Assembly (NCBI GenBank): GCA_004524385.1
Contig: SDNM01000079.1
Coordinates: 1-6,919 of the forward strand
Source of the DNA: Promethearchaeota archaeon
GTDB taxonomy: Archaea > Asgardarchaeota > Lokiarchaeia > Sigyniarchaeales > SOKP01
Reading direction: 5' to 3'
Length of the DNA stretch: 6,919 nucleotides
Position numbers and translations under genes: made by a program. Positions 1 to 4,901 of the stretch are shown piece by piece; within the stretch, counting starts at the first letter, position 1; each line of letters starts with the position of its first letter. Below the pieces are notes generated by a model, which did no database searches, was not told where the DNA came from, and saw only the letters and a list, made by a program, of their open reading frames with translations.

Positions 1-227
1 AACATTTTAGCTACATTAGGCCCCGTAATGTCAACATCTAGAATTCCAACTTTCTGCCCTTCATTTGCTAGAGCTGCAGCGAGATTGACAGCGACTGTAG
101 TTTTTCCAACACCTCCCTTTCCAGAGATCACAACAATCTTATGCTTAATTTTTGCCATATTTTTATGAATTTTATCTACTATTTTATCCGTCTTGTTTAT
201 TTTTTCTTCCATTTCACTTTTTGACAT
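1..227 (-). CDS. Mrp/NBP35-family P-loop ATPase, copy A (5' part, runs off left edge)
   Basis: The first 75 codons are visible, starting at ATG 227-225. A strong Shine-Dalgarno GGAGG (240-236) lies 8 nt upstream, which fixes the start. The N-terminus is a charged helix of about 22 residues, then KNMAKIKHK, then the deviant Walker A SGKGGVGKTT at residues 35-44 and a Switch I-type segment DVDITGP at 64-70. Mrp proteins are cytosolic ATPases that bind and transfer [4Fe-4S] clusters to apoproteins. There is no N-terminal four-cysteine Nbp35 motif, so it is the shorter Mrp type. The C-terminal cluster-binding CxxC would lie beyond the edge. From residue 22 on, it is a near-copy of the Mrp at 5626-6498, about 87% identical in DNA. 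It is last in a minus-strand run after UspA and a small unknown gene, but the 75-bp gap holds its own TATA candidate. Confidence 0.93.
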   Translation of the reverse strand, partial: MSKSEMEEKINKTDKIVDKIHKNMAKIKHKIVVISGKGGVGKTTVAVNLAAALANEGQKVGILDVDITGPNVAKM

Positions 228-270
228 AATTTTAACCTCCTTTTTGTTGAATTTGCTAATATACTAATAA

Positions 271-280
271 TTTTTAAATA
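271..280 (-). promoter_or_regulatory. candidate TATA box for Mrp-A
   Basis: Read on the minus strand this is TATTTAAAAA. A transcript starting about 25 nt downstream (near 245-250) would leave a short leader of about 20 nt that carries the GGAGG site of Mrp-A. In a genome this AT-rich, TATA-like strings arise by chance, so position relative to the Shine-Dalgarno is the main support. Confidence 0.35.
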
Positions 281-302
281 AACTAAATAAATCTATAAAG
301 TA

Positions 303-461
303 TTAATCCCCTTCTCTACGTTTTTTATGTAAAATCTTTGCATCTGGAACTTCATAAATTTTATATAGGTGTGGTATAGTTTTTACTCTTTCATTAAGAT
401 TTTTGGTATCTCTTATTATTTTTGAGAGCTCTTGAGAGATATATTTTTTACTTTTAGACAT
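303..461 (-). CDS. small basic hypothetical protein
   Basis: A lysine/arginine-rich protein of about 52 residues, not recognised. It starts MSKSKKYIS and ends KKRREGD. The reading frame extends upstream to a TTG at 488 (61 aa), but that TTG has no Shine-Dalgarno. The ATG at 461-459 is preceded by GAGG followed by TTAAAAGATTA (11 nt), resembling the leader of the downstream Mrp-A gene, so I prefer the ATG. It sits 41 bp after the UspA stop on the same strand and is probably cotranscribed. No membrane segment, cysteine or known motif is visible. The predicted character is helical and positively charged, so a nucleic-acid or acidic-partner binding role is possible, but there is no direct evidence. 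Because it is short, it could also be a non-functional ORF. Confidence 0.5.
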   Translation of the reverse strand: MSKSKKYISQELSKIIRDTKNLNERVKTIPHLYKIYEVPDAKILHKKRREGD

Positions 462-502
462 TAATCTTTTAACCTCATGAATTTTCAATAGATATAATAT
501 TA

Positions 503-973
503 TTATTTGACGATTAAAACATCACAAGGAGTGTGTTTAATCACTTTTTGAGCTACTGATCCCGTAATGATTTGCCTTAATTTAGAATGGACTCCTTTAA
601 TACCTACTACGACTAAATCAAATCCTTCTTCTTTTACCACTCTTTCGATATAATCTTCAGGATTTTCATCTTTAATTAGTCGACTTTCAACTGGTACTTG
701 TGCTTCGTCAAATATTTTTTTATTGTCTCTCAATATCTTCTTAGCTTCTTTTTCATACTCAGTTAGGAAGTTTATTTCAGTTGTATAACATGAGCCAAAA
801 GATGCTGTCAGTACTAATGGATATAGAAAAATTTTCTTAGGATGTTTAATCGAATGAAATATAACAACATTACAATTCCATTTTTTCTGAAGCTCAATCA
901 CTTTCTTAGCTGCTCTATTAGAATTTTCGGATCCATCCAATCCGAATAATATTTTTTTATAAATAATAACCAC
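503..973 (-). CDS. universal stress protein (UspA) family
   Basis: A single Usp domain of about 155 residues, the normal length for the family. It begins YKKILFGLDGSENS (the beta1/ATP-contact loop) and ends with the nucleotide-binding signature GIKG (124-127), then GS (138-139), then HTPCDVLIVK. The usual spacing is G-2x-G-9x-G-S/T; here the second gap is 10 residues, so the loop has one extra residue but still looks ATP-binding. UspA proteins are cytosolic nucleotide-binding dimers induced by stress or starvation; the specific role is not known. It lies 26 bp downstream of the 95-aa unknown gene and upstream of the small basic protein, in a likely operon. The start is odd: GTG at 973-971 overlaps the Shine-Dalgarno GAGGTG (976-971), whereas an ATT at 964-962 lies 6 nt after it and would give the family-typical N-terminus. 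Confidence 0.92.
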   Translation of the reverse strand: MVIIYKKILFGLDGSENSNRAAKKVIELQKKWNCNVVIFHSIKHPKKIFLYPLVLTASFGSCYTTEINFLTEYEKEAKKILRDNKKIFDEAQVPVESRLIKDENPEDYIERVVKEEGFDLVVVGIKGVHSKLRQIITGSVAQKVIKHTPCDVLIVK

Positions 974-999
974 CTCTAATATTAATTATTTTTTATTAA

Positions 1000-1281
1000 T
1001 TATGGATAACGATGTTCTTGCGTAAGGTAGCATTTATATGTACTAATTAGTAAGCAGATCTGTTCATAAGTAGGGGAAATATCAAAAATCATCTCTTTTT
1101 TCTTACTAAGATCGTGTTCGGAATATTTTCCATGCCCTTTTTGATAAAGTAGTATAAATTCAGCGAGTTCCCAACACAATACATCATAGGGGTAACATGC
1201 ATTCATTAGATTATATGCTTCAATCCTAATTTTTGATTCAAAATCATCTCTTTTTTCGAGATTTACTTTTGCTTCAACCAT
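1000..1281 (-). CDS. conserved-looking hypothetical protein, about 93-95 aa
   Basis: I do not recognise this protein. It is soluble and probably helical, with a central segment NACYPYDVLCWELAEFILLY containing two cysteines, a polar middle (GHGKYSEHDLSKKK) and a C-terminal half with two more cysteines (QICLL, YKCYL). The C-x8-C and C-x7-C pairs could bind a metal, but the spacing is not diagnostic. Two ATGs are possible. The one at 1287 abuts the full Shine-Dalgarno GAGGTGAT (1295-1288) with no spacer. The one at 1281 has a 6-nt spacer, so I chose it. It heads the minus-strand run leading to UspA, and its promoter region contains a CGAA-N5-TTCG palindrome at the predicted transcription start. 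The strong Shine-Dalgarno and its operon position argue that it is a real gene. Confidence 0.75.
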   Translation of the reverse strand: MVEAKVNLEKRDDFESKIRIEAYNLMNACYPYDVLCWELAEFILLYQKGHGKYSEHDLSKKKEMIFDISPTYEQICLLISTYKCYLTQEHRYP

Positions 1282-1287
1282 ATCCAT

Positions 1288-1295
1288 ATCACCTC
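1288..1295 (-). promoter_or_regulatory. Shine-Dalgarno GAGGTGAT deciding start of the 95-aa gene
   Basis: On the minus strand, GAGGTGAT is fully complementary to the canonical archaeal 16S 3' tail (AUCACCUC). It touches the ATG at 1287 and lies 6 nt before the ATG at 1281, favouring the second. Confidence 0.7.
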
Positions 1296-1318
1296 AATTT
1301 TTTTTTTTAATTATAATT

Positions 1319-1331
1319 CGAATAATATTCG
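1319..1331. promoter_or_regulatory. 13-bp palindrome CGAATAATATTCG, candidate operator
   Basis: A perfect inverted repeat with a single central base. On the minus strand a TATA-like stretch lies about 28 bp upstream (1349-1358), which puts this palindrome over the expected transcription start of the 95-aa gene/UspA operon. A repressor bound there would block initiation. A related site with the same CGAA-N5-TTCG arms lies at 1411-1423. Confidence 0.45.
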
Positions 1332-1348
1332 GTTTTATTTTTTTTTCT

Positions 1349-1358
1349 TATTTAAAAT
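1349..1358 (-). promoter_or_regulatory. candidate TATA box for the 95-aa gene/uspA operon
   Basis: Minus-strand ATTTTAAATA. It predicts initiation around 1323-1330 and a leader of about 40-45 nt containing an A-rich tract and the GAGGTGAT ribosome binding site. Confidence 0.4.
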
Positions 1359-1410
1359 ATTTTAACTCATCTTCCATAATTTATGTATGAATTATCATAT
1401 TTAAATCTAT

Positions 1411-1423
1411 CGAACATCATTCG
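1411..1423. promoter_or_regulatory. second CGAA-N5-TTCG inverted repeat
   Basis: CGAACATCATTCG keeps the CGAA/TTCG arms and 5-bp spacer of the 1319-1331 palindrome, with an imperfect centre. It lies 92 bp centre to centre from it, inside the divergent region between the 95-aa gene and the four-cysteine gene. It overlaps the start of the tandem repeat at 1418-1456. Confidence 0.3.
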
Positions 1424-1456
1424 GATGGAGTCCAATACATCGGATAGAGTTCAATA
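1418..1456. repeat. tandem direct repeat, two units of 19-20 bp
   Basis: Unit 1 (1418-1437) and unit 2 (1438-1456) read CAT(T)CGGAT-G/A-GAGT-C/T-CAATA. They differ by two substitutions and one extra T in unit 1. The period is close to two helical turns, so both units face the same side of the DNA. This fits paired binding sites for a transcription factor. The repeat lies about 90-125 bp upstream of the TTG start at 1543 and is GC-richer than its surroundings. Confidence 0.5.
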
Positions 1457-1476
1457 TATCTTAATAAAATAAAAAA

Positions 1477-1485
1477 TTTATTTAA
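1477..1485 (+). promoter_or_regulatory. candidate TATA box for the four-cysteine gene
   Basis: TTTATTTAA about 60 bp before the TTG start and about 20 bp downstream of the tandem repeat. Initiation near 1505-1510 would include the GAGGAT site at 1525-1530 in a leader of about 35 nt. Other AT-rich strings nearby could serve equally well. Confidence 0.3.
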
Positions 1486-1542
1486 TCGGTAATTATTAAT
1501 TTTCAATTATTATTAAATTAGAATGAGGATCAAATTTACAAC

Positions 1543-1752
1543 TTGACAAATAAAAAAAGTATATGTAAATGGTATATAGTCTGTCCAATCAAGTATTTCG
1601 TGGATCAAGGAAAACTCGATTCAAAATGGGTTGAAGATTATTGCTTAATAGGAAATAAAGAATGTATTCGATACCAAATGGAAGAAAGTGGTAAGTATCA
1701 TCCTGATAATATGCTTCCTAACGGAGAAATTAGGAAAAATCTTAATTATTAA
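1543..1752 (+). CDS. small four-cysteine protein, probable metal or Fe-S binding
   Basis: A 69-residue protein with TTG as the only reasonable start codon, preceded by GAGGAT (1525-1530) at a rather long 12-nt spacing. Cysteines are at residues 8, 14, 34 and 41 (C-x5-C-x19-C-x6-C). The body has CKWYIVCPIKYF, then KWVEDYC, then CIRYQMEESG, then YHPDNMLPNG. From memory, this pattern of a CKW..CP start, CxRYQ and HPDxMLPDG ending recurs in short proteins of archaea and anaerobic bacteria that often carry unreliable automatic names; I cannot verify this here. Four cysteines in such a small protein suggest a single zinc or Fe-S site. It stands alone on the plus strand, 171 bp before the NifX-like gene, whose promoter has a separate operator. 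Confidence 0.75.
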   Translation: MTNKKSICKWYIVCPIKYFVDQGKLDSKWVEDYCLIGNKECIRYQMEESGKYHPDNMLPNGEIRKNLNY

Positions 1753-1801
1753 GAATTCTAAATTATAAGGATAACATTTATTTAAAATATATAATTACAG
1801 T

Positions 1802-1823
1802 AAAAAAGGAATTCCAGCTTTTT
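1802..1823. terminator. weak hairpin/T-tract, possible terminator of the four-cysteine gene
   Basis: AAAAAG and CTTTTT arms flank a 9-nt loop containing the GGAATTCC palindrome, ending in T5. It lies about 50 bp after the stop at 1752 and just before the next promoter. Archaeal intrinsic termination relies mainly on U-tracts, so the T5 may matter more than the weak stem. Confidence 0.25.
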
Positions 1824-1838
1824 ATATAAAAAGGTTTA

Positions 1839-1860
1839 TTTATGAATAATTATTCATAAA
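1839..1860. promoter_or_regulatory. operator-like palindrome upstream of the His-tailed NifX gene
   Basis: A perfect 22-bp palindrome with core TATGAATAATTATTCATA at 1841-1858. The identical 18-bp core occurs once more, at 5416-5433, before the other NifX-like gene. Here it ends 3 bp before a TTTAAA box. It therefore covers the BRE/TATA-upstream position, where a dimeric protein could block or recruit TFB/TBP. Confidence 0.75.
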
Positions 1861-1861
1861 A

Positions 1862-1867
1862 TTTAAA
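1862..1867 (+). promoter_or_regulatory. TATA box of the His-tailed NifX gene
   Basis: TTTAAA directly downstream of the palindrome. Initiation about 25 bp on (near 1888-1893) would coincide with or fall after the upstream ATG at 1890. This supports translation from the TTG at 1923, which has AGGTG in its leader. Confidence 0.5.
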
Positions 1868-1922
1868 TGCTTGAATTTATTTTTAAAATATGAATATTAA
1901 AATAAATAGGTGTATAATAAAA

Positions 1923-2327
1923 TTGAAAGTAGCTATTAGTATTGAATCGGGAAAAGTTTGTGCACATTTTGGAAGAGCTCCAGAGTTTCTTTTTATTACT
2001 ATTGAAGATAATAAAGTAGTTAAAAAAGAAACACTTCCCAATCCAGGGCATACTGTAGGAAGTATCCCCCAATGTGTAGATCAACAAGGTGCAAATTTTA
2101 TGATGGCTGGGGGAATGGGACCTCGAGCAGTCCAATTTTTTAACCAATATGGGATTGAAGTAATTGTGGGAGTTGTTGGCAGTATTGATGATGTTATTGA
2201 AAAAATATTAAATGGAACATTAGAGGGCGGAGAGAGTCTATGTTCTCCTGGTGTGGGTAAGGGTTTTGGAGTAGAAAAGATCCATACTGAGGCTGATGAT
2301 AATAATGATCATCATCATCATCATTAA
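1923..2327 (+). CDS. NifX/NifB C-terminal-like (Fe-Mo cofactor binding) protein with His5 tail
   Basis: A 134-residue protein of the dinitrogenase Fe-Mo-cofactor-binding family (COG1433-like). These are small cytosolic RNase H-like-fold proteins that carry metal-sulfur cofactors. Landmarks are MKVAISIE at the start, CAHFGRAPEF (13-22), PGHTVGSIPQC (41-51) and AGGMGPRA (62-69). The family typically starts at MKVAI, matching TTG at 1923 with AGGTG (1908-1912) 10 nt upstream; an in-frame ATG at 1890 would add 11 atypical residues. The last 10 residues are DDNNDHHHHH, encoded partly by (CAT)5. This acidic/histidine tail could hold Ni, Zn, Cu or Co. Its promoter shares an operator with the second NifX-like gene. 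Without nif structural genes here, a nitrogenase role is not implied; an orange-protein-like carrier is more likely. Confidence 0.9.
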   Translation: MKVAISIESGKVCAHFGRAPEFLFITIEDNKVVKKETLPNPGHTVGSIPQCVDQQGANFMMAGGMGPRAVQFFNQYGIEVIVGVVGSIDDVIEKILNGTLEGGESLCSPGVGKGFGVEKIHTEADDNNDHHHHH

Positions 2328-2390
2328 AAGAAATAACTCATTTATCAAACTTAATTAATTCCCCTTAAAAATTTAAATTCTATAGATCTT

Positions 2391-2418
2391 GAGAAATATT
2401 TTTTCAAAAAAATTTCTT
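2391..2418. promoter_or_regulatory. imperfect inverted repeat and TATA region before the DUF134 gene
   Basis: Arms AGAAATATTTTTT (2392-2404) and AAAAAAATTTCT (2406-2417) pair over 12 bp with one bulged A. Immediately downstream is TTAAAAATA (2417-2425), about 35 bp before the ATG at 2456. The inverted repeat would abut a TATA box, a placement reminiscent of the NifX operators but with unrelated sequence. The arms are almost pure A/T, so chance is a real alternative. Confidence 0.3.
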
Positions 2419-2455
2419 AAAAATAATACATTCAAAAACTGCTAGATGAATCAAA

Positions 2456-2875
2456 ATGGGAAGAAGAACTCGTCGAAGATGGGTTGGTAAACCACCAGAT
2501 AATTTTTATTTCTCTCGCGAGAGCCCATCAATGGACGCCAATATTATTCTAACTGTGGCAGAATTTGAAGCTCTTCGTCTTAAACATTATATGAATTTGA
2601 ATCAAGAACAGGCATCCGAATGGATGGGAATAAGTCAACCAACATTTTCTCGCGTCATAGAAAGAGCTCATCAAAAACTTACTCAAGCTTTAATTGAAGG
2701 AAAAACTATTAAGGTATTCGGAGGGGAGGTTGATTATAAAATAACATTTATAGGGTATGGATGTGCGGATTGCGACAGTGAATGGGAGGATAGATCCGCA
2801 TCGAGAGATAAAAAAGTTAAATGTATTAAATGTGATTCGGATAATGTTTATTATCTAATACGAGAACCAATCTGA
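2456..2875 (+). CDS. DUF134-family DNA-binding protein with C-terminal zinc ribbon
   Basis: A 139-residue protein. The N-terminus is basic (MGRRTRRRWVGKPP), followed by TVAEFEALRLKHYMNLNQ and a helix-turn-helix at about 48-76 (QEQASEWMGISQPTFSRVIERAHQKL) of the sigma-70 region 4-like kind typical of DUF134 (COG1342). The C-terminal third has two CxxC pairs, C103/C106 and C123/C126, forming a probable zinc ribbon. DUF134 proteins are recurrently found next to NifX-like and MinD-like genes, and are thought to be local transcription factors. There is no clear Shine-Dalgarno before the ATG; a TATA-like string about 35 bp upstream suggests a very short leader. It lies 128 bp after the NifX-like gene on the same strand. 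It is the only obvious DNA-binding protein in the window, and so the best candidate to bind the shared palindrome. Confidence 0.88.
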   Translation: MGRRTRRRWVGKPPDNFYFSRESPSMDANIILTVAEFEALRLKHYMNLNQEQASEWMGISQPTFSRVIERAHQKLTQALIEGKTIKVFGGEVDYKITFIGYGCADCDSEWEDRSASRDKKVKCIKCDSDNVYYLIREPI

Positions 2876-2881
2876 TAATAC

Positions 2882-2889
2882 TTTTTTTT
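2882..2889 (+). terminator. T8 tract after the DUF134 gene
   Basis: Eight consecutive T residues start 7 bp after the stop, with no stem. Archaeal RNA polymerase terminates at such U-tracts. On the opposite strand, a T6 run (2997-2992) directly follows the stop of the convergent MinD-ferredoxin gene. Confidence 0.45.
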
Positions 2890-2991
2890 AATCACAGAGC
2901 TAGAATTAACTAAATAATTAGAATTAATTCAGAATAATACTCTATAGACTATAATTTATTTTTTTTAATATTTTGAGTTAATTACAGATCT

Positions 2992-2997
2992 AAAAAA
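2992..2997 (-). terminator. T6 tract after the MinD-ferredoxin operon
   Basis: The minus strand reads T6 two nucleotides after the TAA stop of the last gene in the operon, at the convergent junction with the DUF134 gene. The run is short, so readthrough is possible. Confidence 0.3.
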
Positions 2998-2998
2998 T

Positions 2999-3925
2999 TT
3001 ATCTACTATTCCATAAAGCATTTTTGAGATTATTATAAATAGCCTTAATAGCTAAACTCGCATCTGAGTTTGGTGCGAAATCCACTACAGCTTCTGCATA
3101 GGACATGGCTTTAGGTATTGACAGATCAAAAGGAATTTTTCCTAAAATATAAAATCCTGTATTATCAATATACTCTTTAAAATCATCTTGAAAAGGACTT
3201 TTTAAATCAAATTTATTGATTACTATACCAAATGGAATTTCAAATTGTTGTACTACTTCGATTGCTCTTACAAGATCATGTAAACCGGAGGGAGTTGGCT
3301 CTGTTATTGTAATAATGTAATCTAATCCAGAAACCGTGGCAATTACAGGGCAACCTATGCCAGGAGGCCCATCTATCAAAATTAAATTGCAATCTTCAAA
3401 TTCATCGAGTTGTTTAGCATATTCTTTCACATCTGAAACTAATTTTCCAGAAGTCGTACTGCCCAGCCTAGTTTTGCCATATATTAATGGTAATGTAATG
3501 TTTGTTTTATAAGAAATTATTTCGCCACTTTTTACAGTATTTATTTCAAAAGCGTGCTCAGGACATAAAACTTTGCAAGCTCCACAGCCTTCACATGCTA
3601 AGTAATCAATAGTTGGAATAGAATTTTCTTCCTCCCATTTTAACGCATTGAATTCACAGAAGTGATCATCAATACATTGCCTGCATTGAACGCATTTATC
3701 CTCTAAGAAAGTAGCTTTTAGTGTTGTAAAAGTATCTAGTGATTCTATTTTACTATTTGACTCTGCAGGAAGGATTAAAGCCAGATTAGGGGCATCTACA
3801 TCACAATCCAAGATAATTGCATTTATTTCATTATCTGTTCTTACAATGCTTGCTAGTGCTGCTGTTAATGATGTTTTTCCAACACCACCCTTTCCTGATA
3901 TTATTCCTATTGCTTTTCTCTTCAT
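2999..3925 (-). CDS. MinD-superfamily P-loop ATPase with inserted [4Fe-4S] ferredoxin domain (B)
   Basis: A 308-residue cytosolic ATPase of the COG1149 type. In order: deviant Walker A SGKGGVGKTS (10-19), LDCDVDAPNL switch region (39-48), inserted double ferredoxin domain (about 72-130), Walker B-like LILIDGPPGIGCP (181-193), and ITEPTPSGLHDL (207-218) in the C-terminal half. Cluster 2 is canonical (C111, C114, C117, C121-P). Cluster 1 is spaced C78-x2-C81-x2-C84-x5-C90, two residues longer than usual in the last step and lacking the following proline. The family couples ATP binding to electron or cluster transfer and is paired with NifX-like proteins in the ORP module. ATG 3925 is preceded by AGGA about 6-7 nt upstream, 15 bp after the stop of the sister ATPase, so the two are translated from one mRNA and may form a heterodimer. 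Confidence 0.94.
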   Translation of the reverse strand: MKRKAIGIISGKGGVGKTSLTAALASIVRTDNEINAIILDCDVDAPNLALILPAESNSKIESLDTFTTLKATFLEDKCVQCRQCIDDHFCEFNALKWEEENSIPTIDYLACEGCGACKVLCPEHAFEINTVKSGEIISYKTNITLPLIYGKTRLGSTTSGKLVSDVKEYAKQLDEFEDCNLILIDGPPGIGCPVIATVSGLDYIITITEPTPSGLHDLVRAIEVVQQFEIPFGIVINKFDLKSPFQDDFKEYIDNTGFYILGKIPFDLSIPKAMSYAEAVVDFAPNSDASLAIKAIYNNLKNALWNSR

Positions 3926-3940
3926 TTTTTTCCTATTATT

Positions 3941-4861
3941 TTAAGTGTTATTTGTATCAATCCATTCAATAAGATTATTAAATATTTCTTGAAATGCTTT
4001 ATAACCCTCGCCACTTTTAAATTCGCTATTTTCGTCCATTAACGGTATTCCTTGACAGTAAGAATTGACAATATCATCATCTAAAGGAATATCCCCTAAA
4101 ATTTTTATATTTTTCTCTTCCAATTCCTTTAAGAATTGATTTCTATAACCCAACAATGATGATCTATTAACAATTGCTCGAGAATCTTTATTTATTAATT
4201 CAATCAACTCAATTATCCTTATTAAATCTAATTTTCCAAATCTCGTGGGCTCTGTTACAGGTACAACAAAATCAGCTTTATTAATTAATAATTCAACATC
4301 ACAATGAGCACCAGGGGCGGTATCTAGAACAATATAATCATATTTAGTTGGTTCTGTTTTGATGATCTCGTCTAATTTCTCAAGTAGAACTTCAACTACG
4401 GCGGCAGAACGCGCTTCAGATGGTTTTAATTCACCGATTAGGAGAGAGAGGCCATTTTTGATTGTTGAATACGTCCAACCAATAGTTTTTTGCCCTGCTT
4501 TAATAGCTTCTGCTGGGCAGATTTTATAACATAACTTACATCCAGAACAAACTGGTAAAATTGGTATTGGATATGAATCTTTTATATGCAATAAAGCATG
4601 TGGAGCGCAATTTTCCGCACATAGACCACATTTAGTACATTTTTCTTCAATAATCTCTGGTTTGAAAAAAGGAACAGATTCTTTGTTTTCAAGTTCTCCC
4701 CCTAATAATAAATATGTGTTTGGATTTTCGACGTCACCATCAATAAGCAAAACTTTTTTTCCAATATTTTTAAACATGGTCGCTAAATTAACTGCTACCA
4801 AGGTTTTTCCAGTTCCGCCTTTACCTCCCGTAACGCAAATTATTATTGGTTTTTTTGACAT
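3941..4861 (-). CDS. MinD-superfamily P-loop ATPase with inserted [4Fe-4S] ferredoxin domain (A)
   Basis: A 306-residue paralogue of the downstream ATPase with the same architecture. Walker A is GGKGGTGKT (12-20), with Thr where Val is usual. LIDGDVENPN (39-48) follows, then two ferredoxin clusters: C75-x2-C78-x2-C81-x3-C85 (followed by Ala rather than Pro) and C105-x2-C108-x2-C111-x3-C115-Pro. Walker B-like IVLDTAPGAHCD is at 177-188 and VTEPTRFGKLDL at 202-213. It probably dimerises with its neighbour and moves electrons or Fe-S/heterometal clusters to the NifX-like protein encoded upstream. The ATG at 4861 has only a weak AAGGAAA about 14 nt upstream. It starts 40 bp after the NifX-like stop, consistent with cotranscription from the palindrome-controlled promoter near 5410. 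Confidence 0.94.
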   Translation of the reverse strand: MSKKPIIICVTGGKGGTGKTLVAVNLATMFKNIGKKVLLIDGDVENPNTYLLLGGELENKESVPFFKPEIIEEKCTKCGLCAENCAPHALLHIKDSYPIPILPVCSGCKLCYKICPAEAIKAGQKTIGWTYSTIKNGLSLLIGELKPSEARSAAVVEVLLEKLDEIIKTEPTKYDYIVLDTAPGAHCDVELLINKADFVVPVTEPTRFGKLDLIRIIELIELINKDSRAIVNRSSLLGYRNQFLKELEEKNIKILGDIPLDDDIVNSYCQGIPLMDENSEFKSGEGYKAFQEIFNNLIEWIDTNNT

Positions 4862-4901
4862 TATTTATTTAACTTTATTTCCTTCATTTTAAAATGATGA
4901 T

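Noticed and set aside
462..488. TTG start extending the small basic protein to 61 aa
   Set aside because: There is no Shine-Dalgarno before the TTG, whereas the internal ATG at 461 has GAGG upstream.
1386..1399. TATGAATTATCATA as a third copy of the NifX operator
   Set aside because: It has only the outer TATGA/TCATA arms with a 4-bp instead of 8-bp centre, and no matching TATA placement. It is too degenerate to count.
1890..1922. Upstream ATG start for the His-tailed NifX-like protein
   Set aside because: It would add 11 residues not typical of the family and would sit at the predicted transcription start. The TTG at 1923 has AGGTG upstream and gives the usual MKVAI start.
1863..2147. 94-aa minus-strand reading frame
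   Set aside because: It lies antisense to the NifX-like gene, has low-complexity Asn/Ser/Phe-rich content and overlaps the operator region. It is a shadow frame.
2310..2324. (CAT)5 tract as a vector-derived His-tag artefact
   Set aside because: It has only five codons, directly follows a native acidic GAT/AAT-rich stretch, and the downstream sequence is genomic and AT-rich without vector sequence.
4662..4892. 76-aa plus-strand reading frame
   Set aside because: It is antisense to the Walker A end of MinD-ferredoxin A, and its Pro/Ser-rich content mirrors the glycine-rich P-loop. It is a shadow frame.
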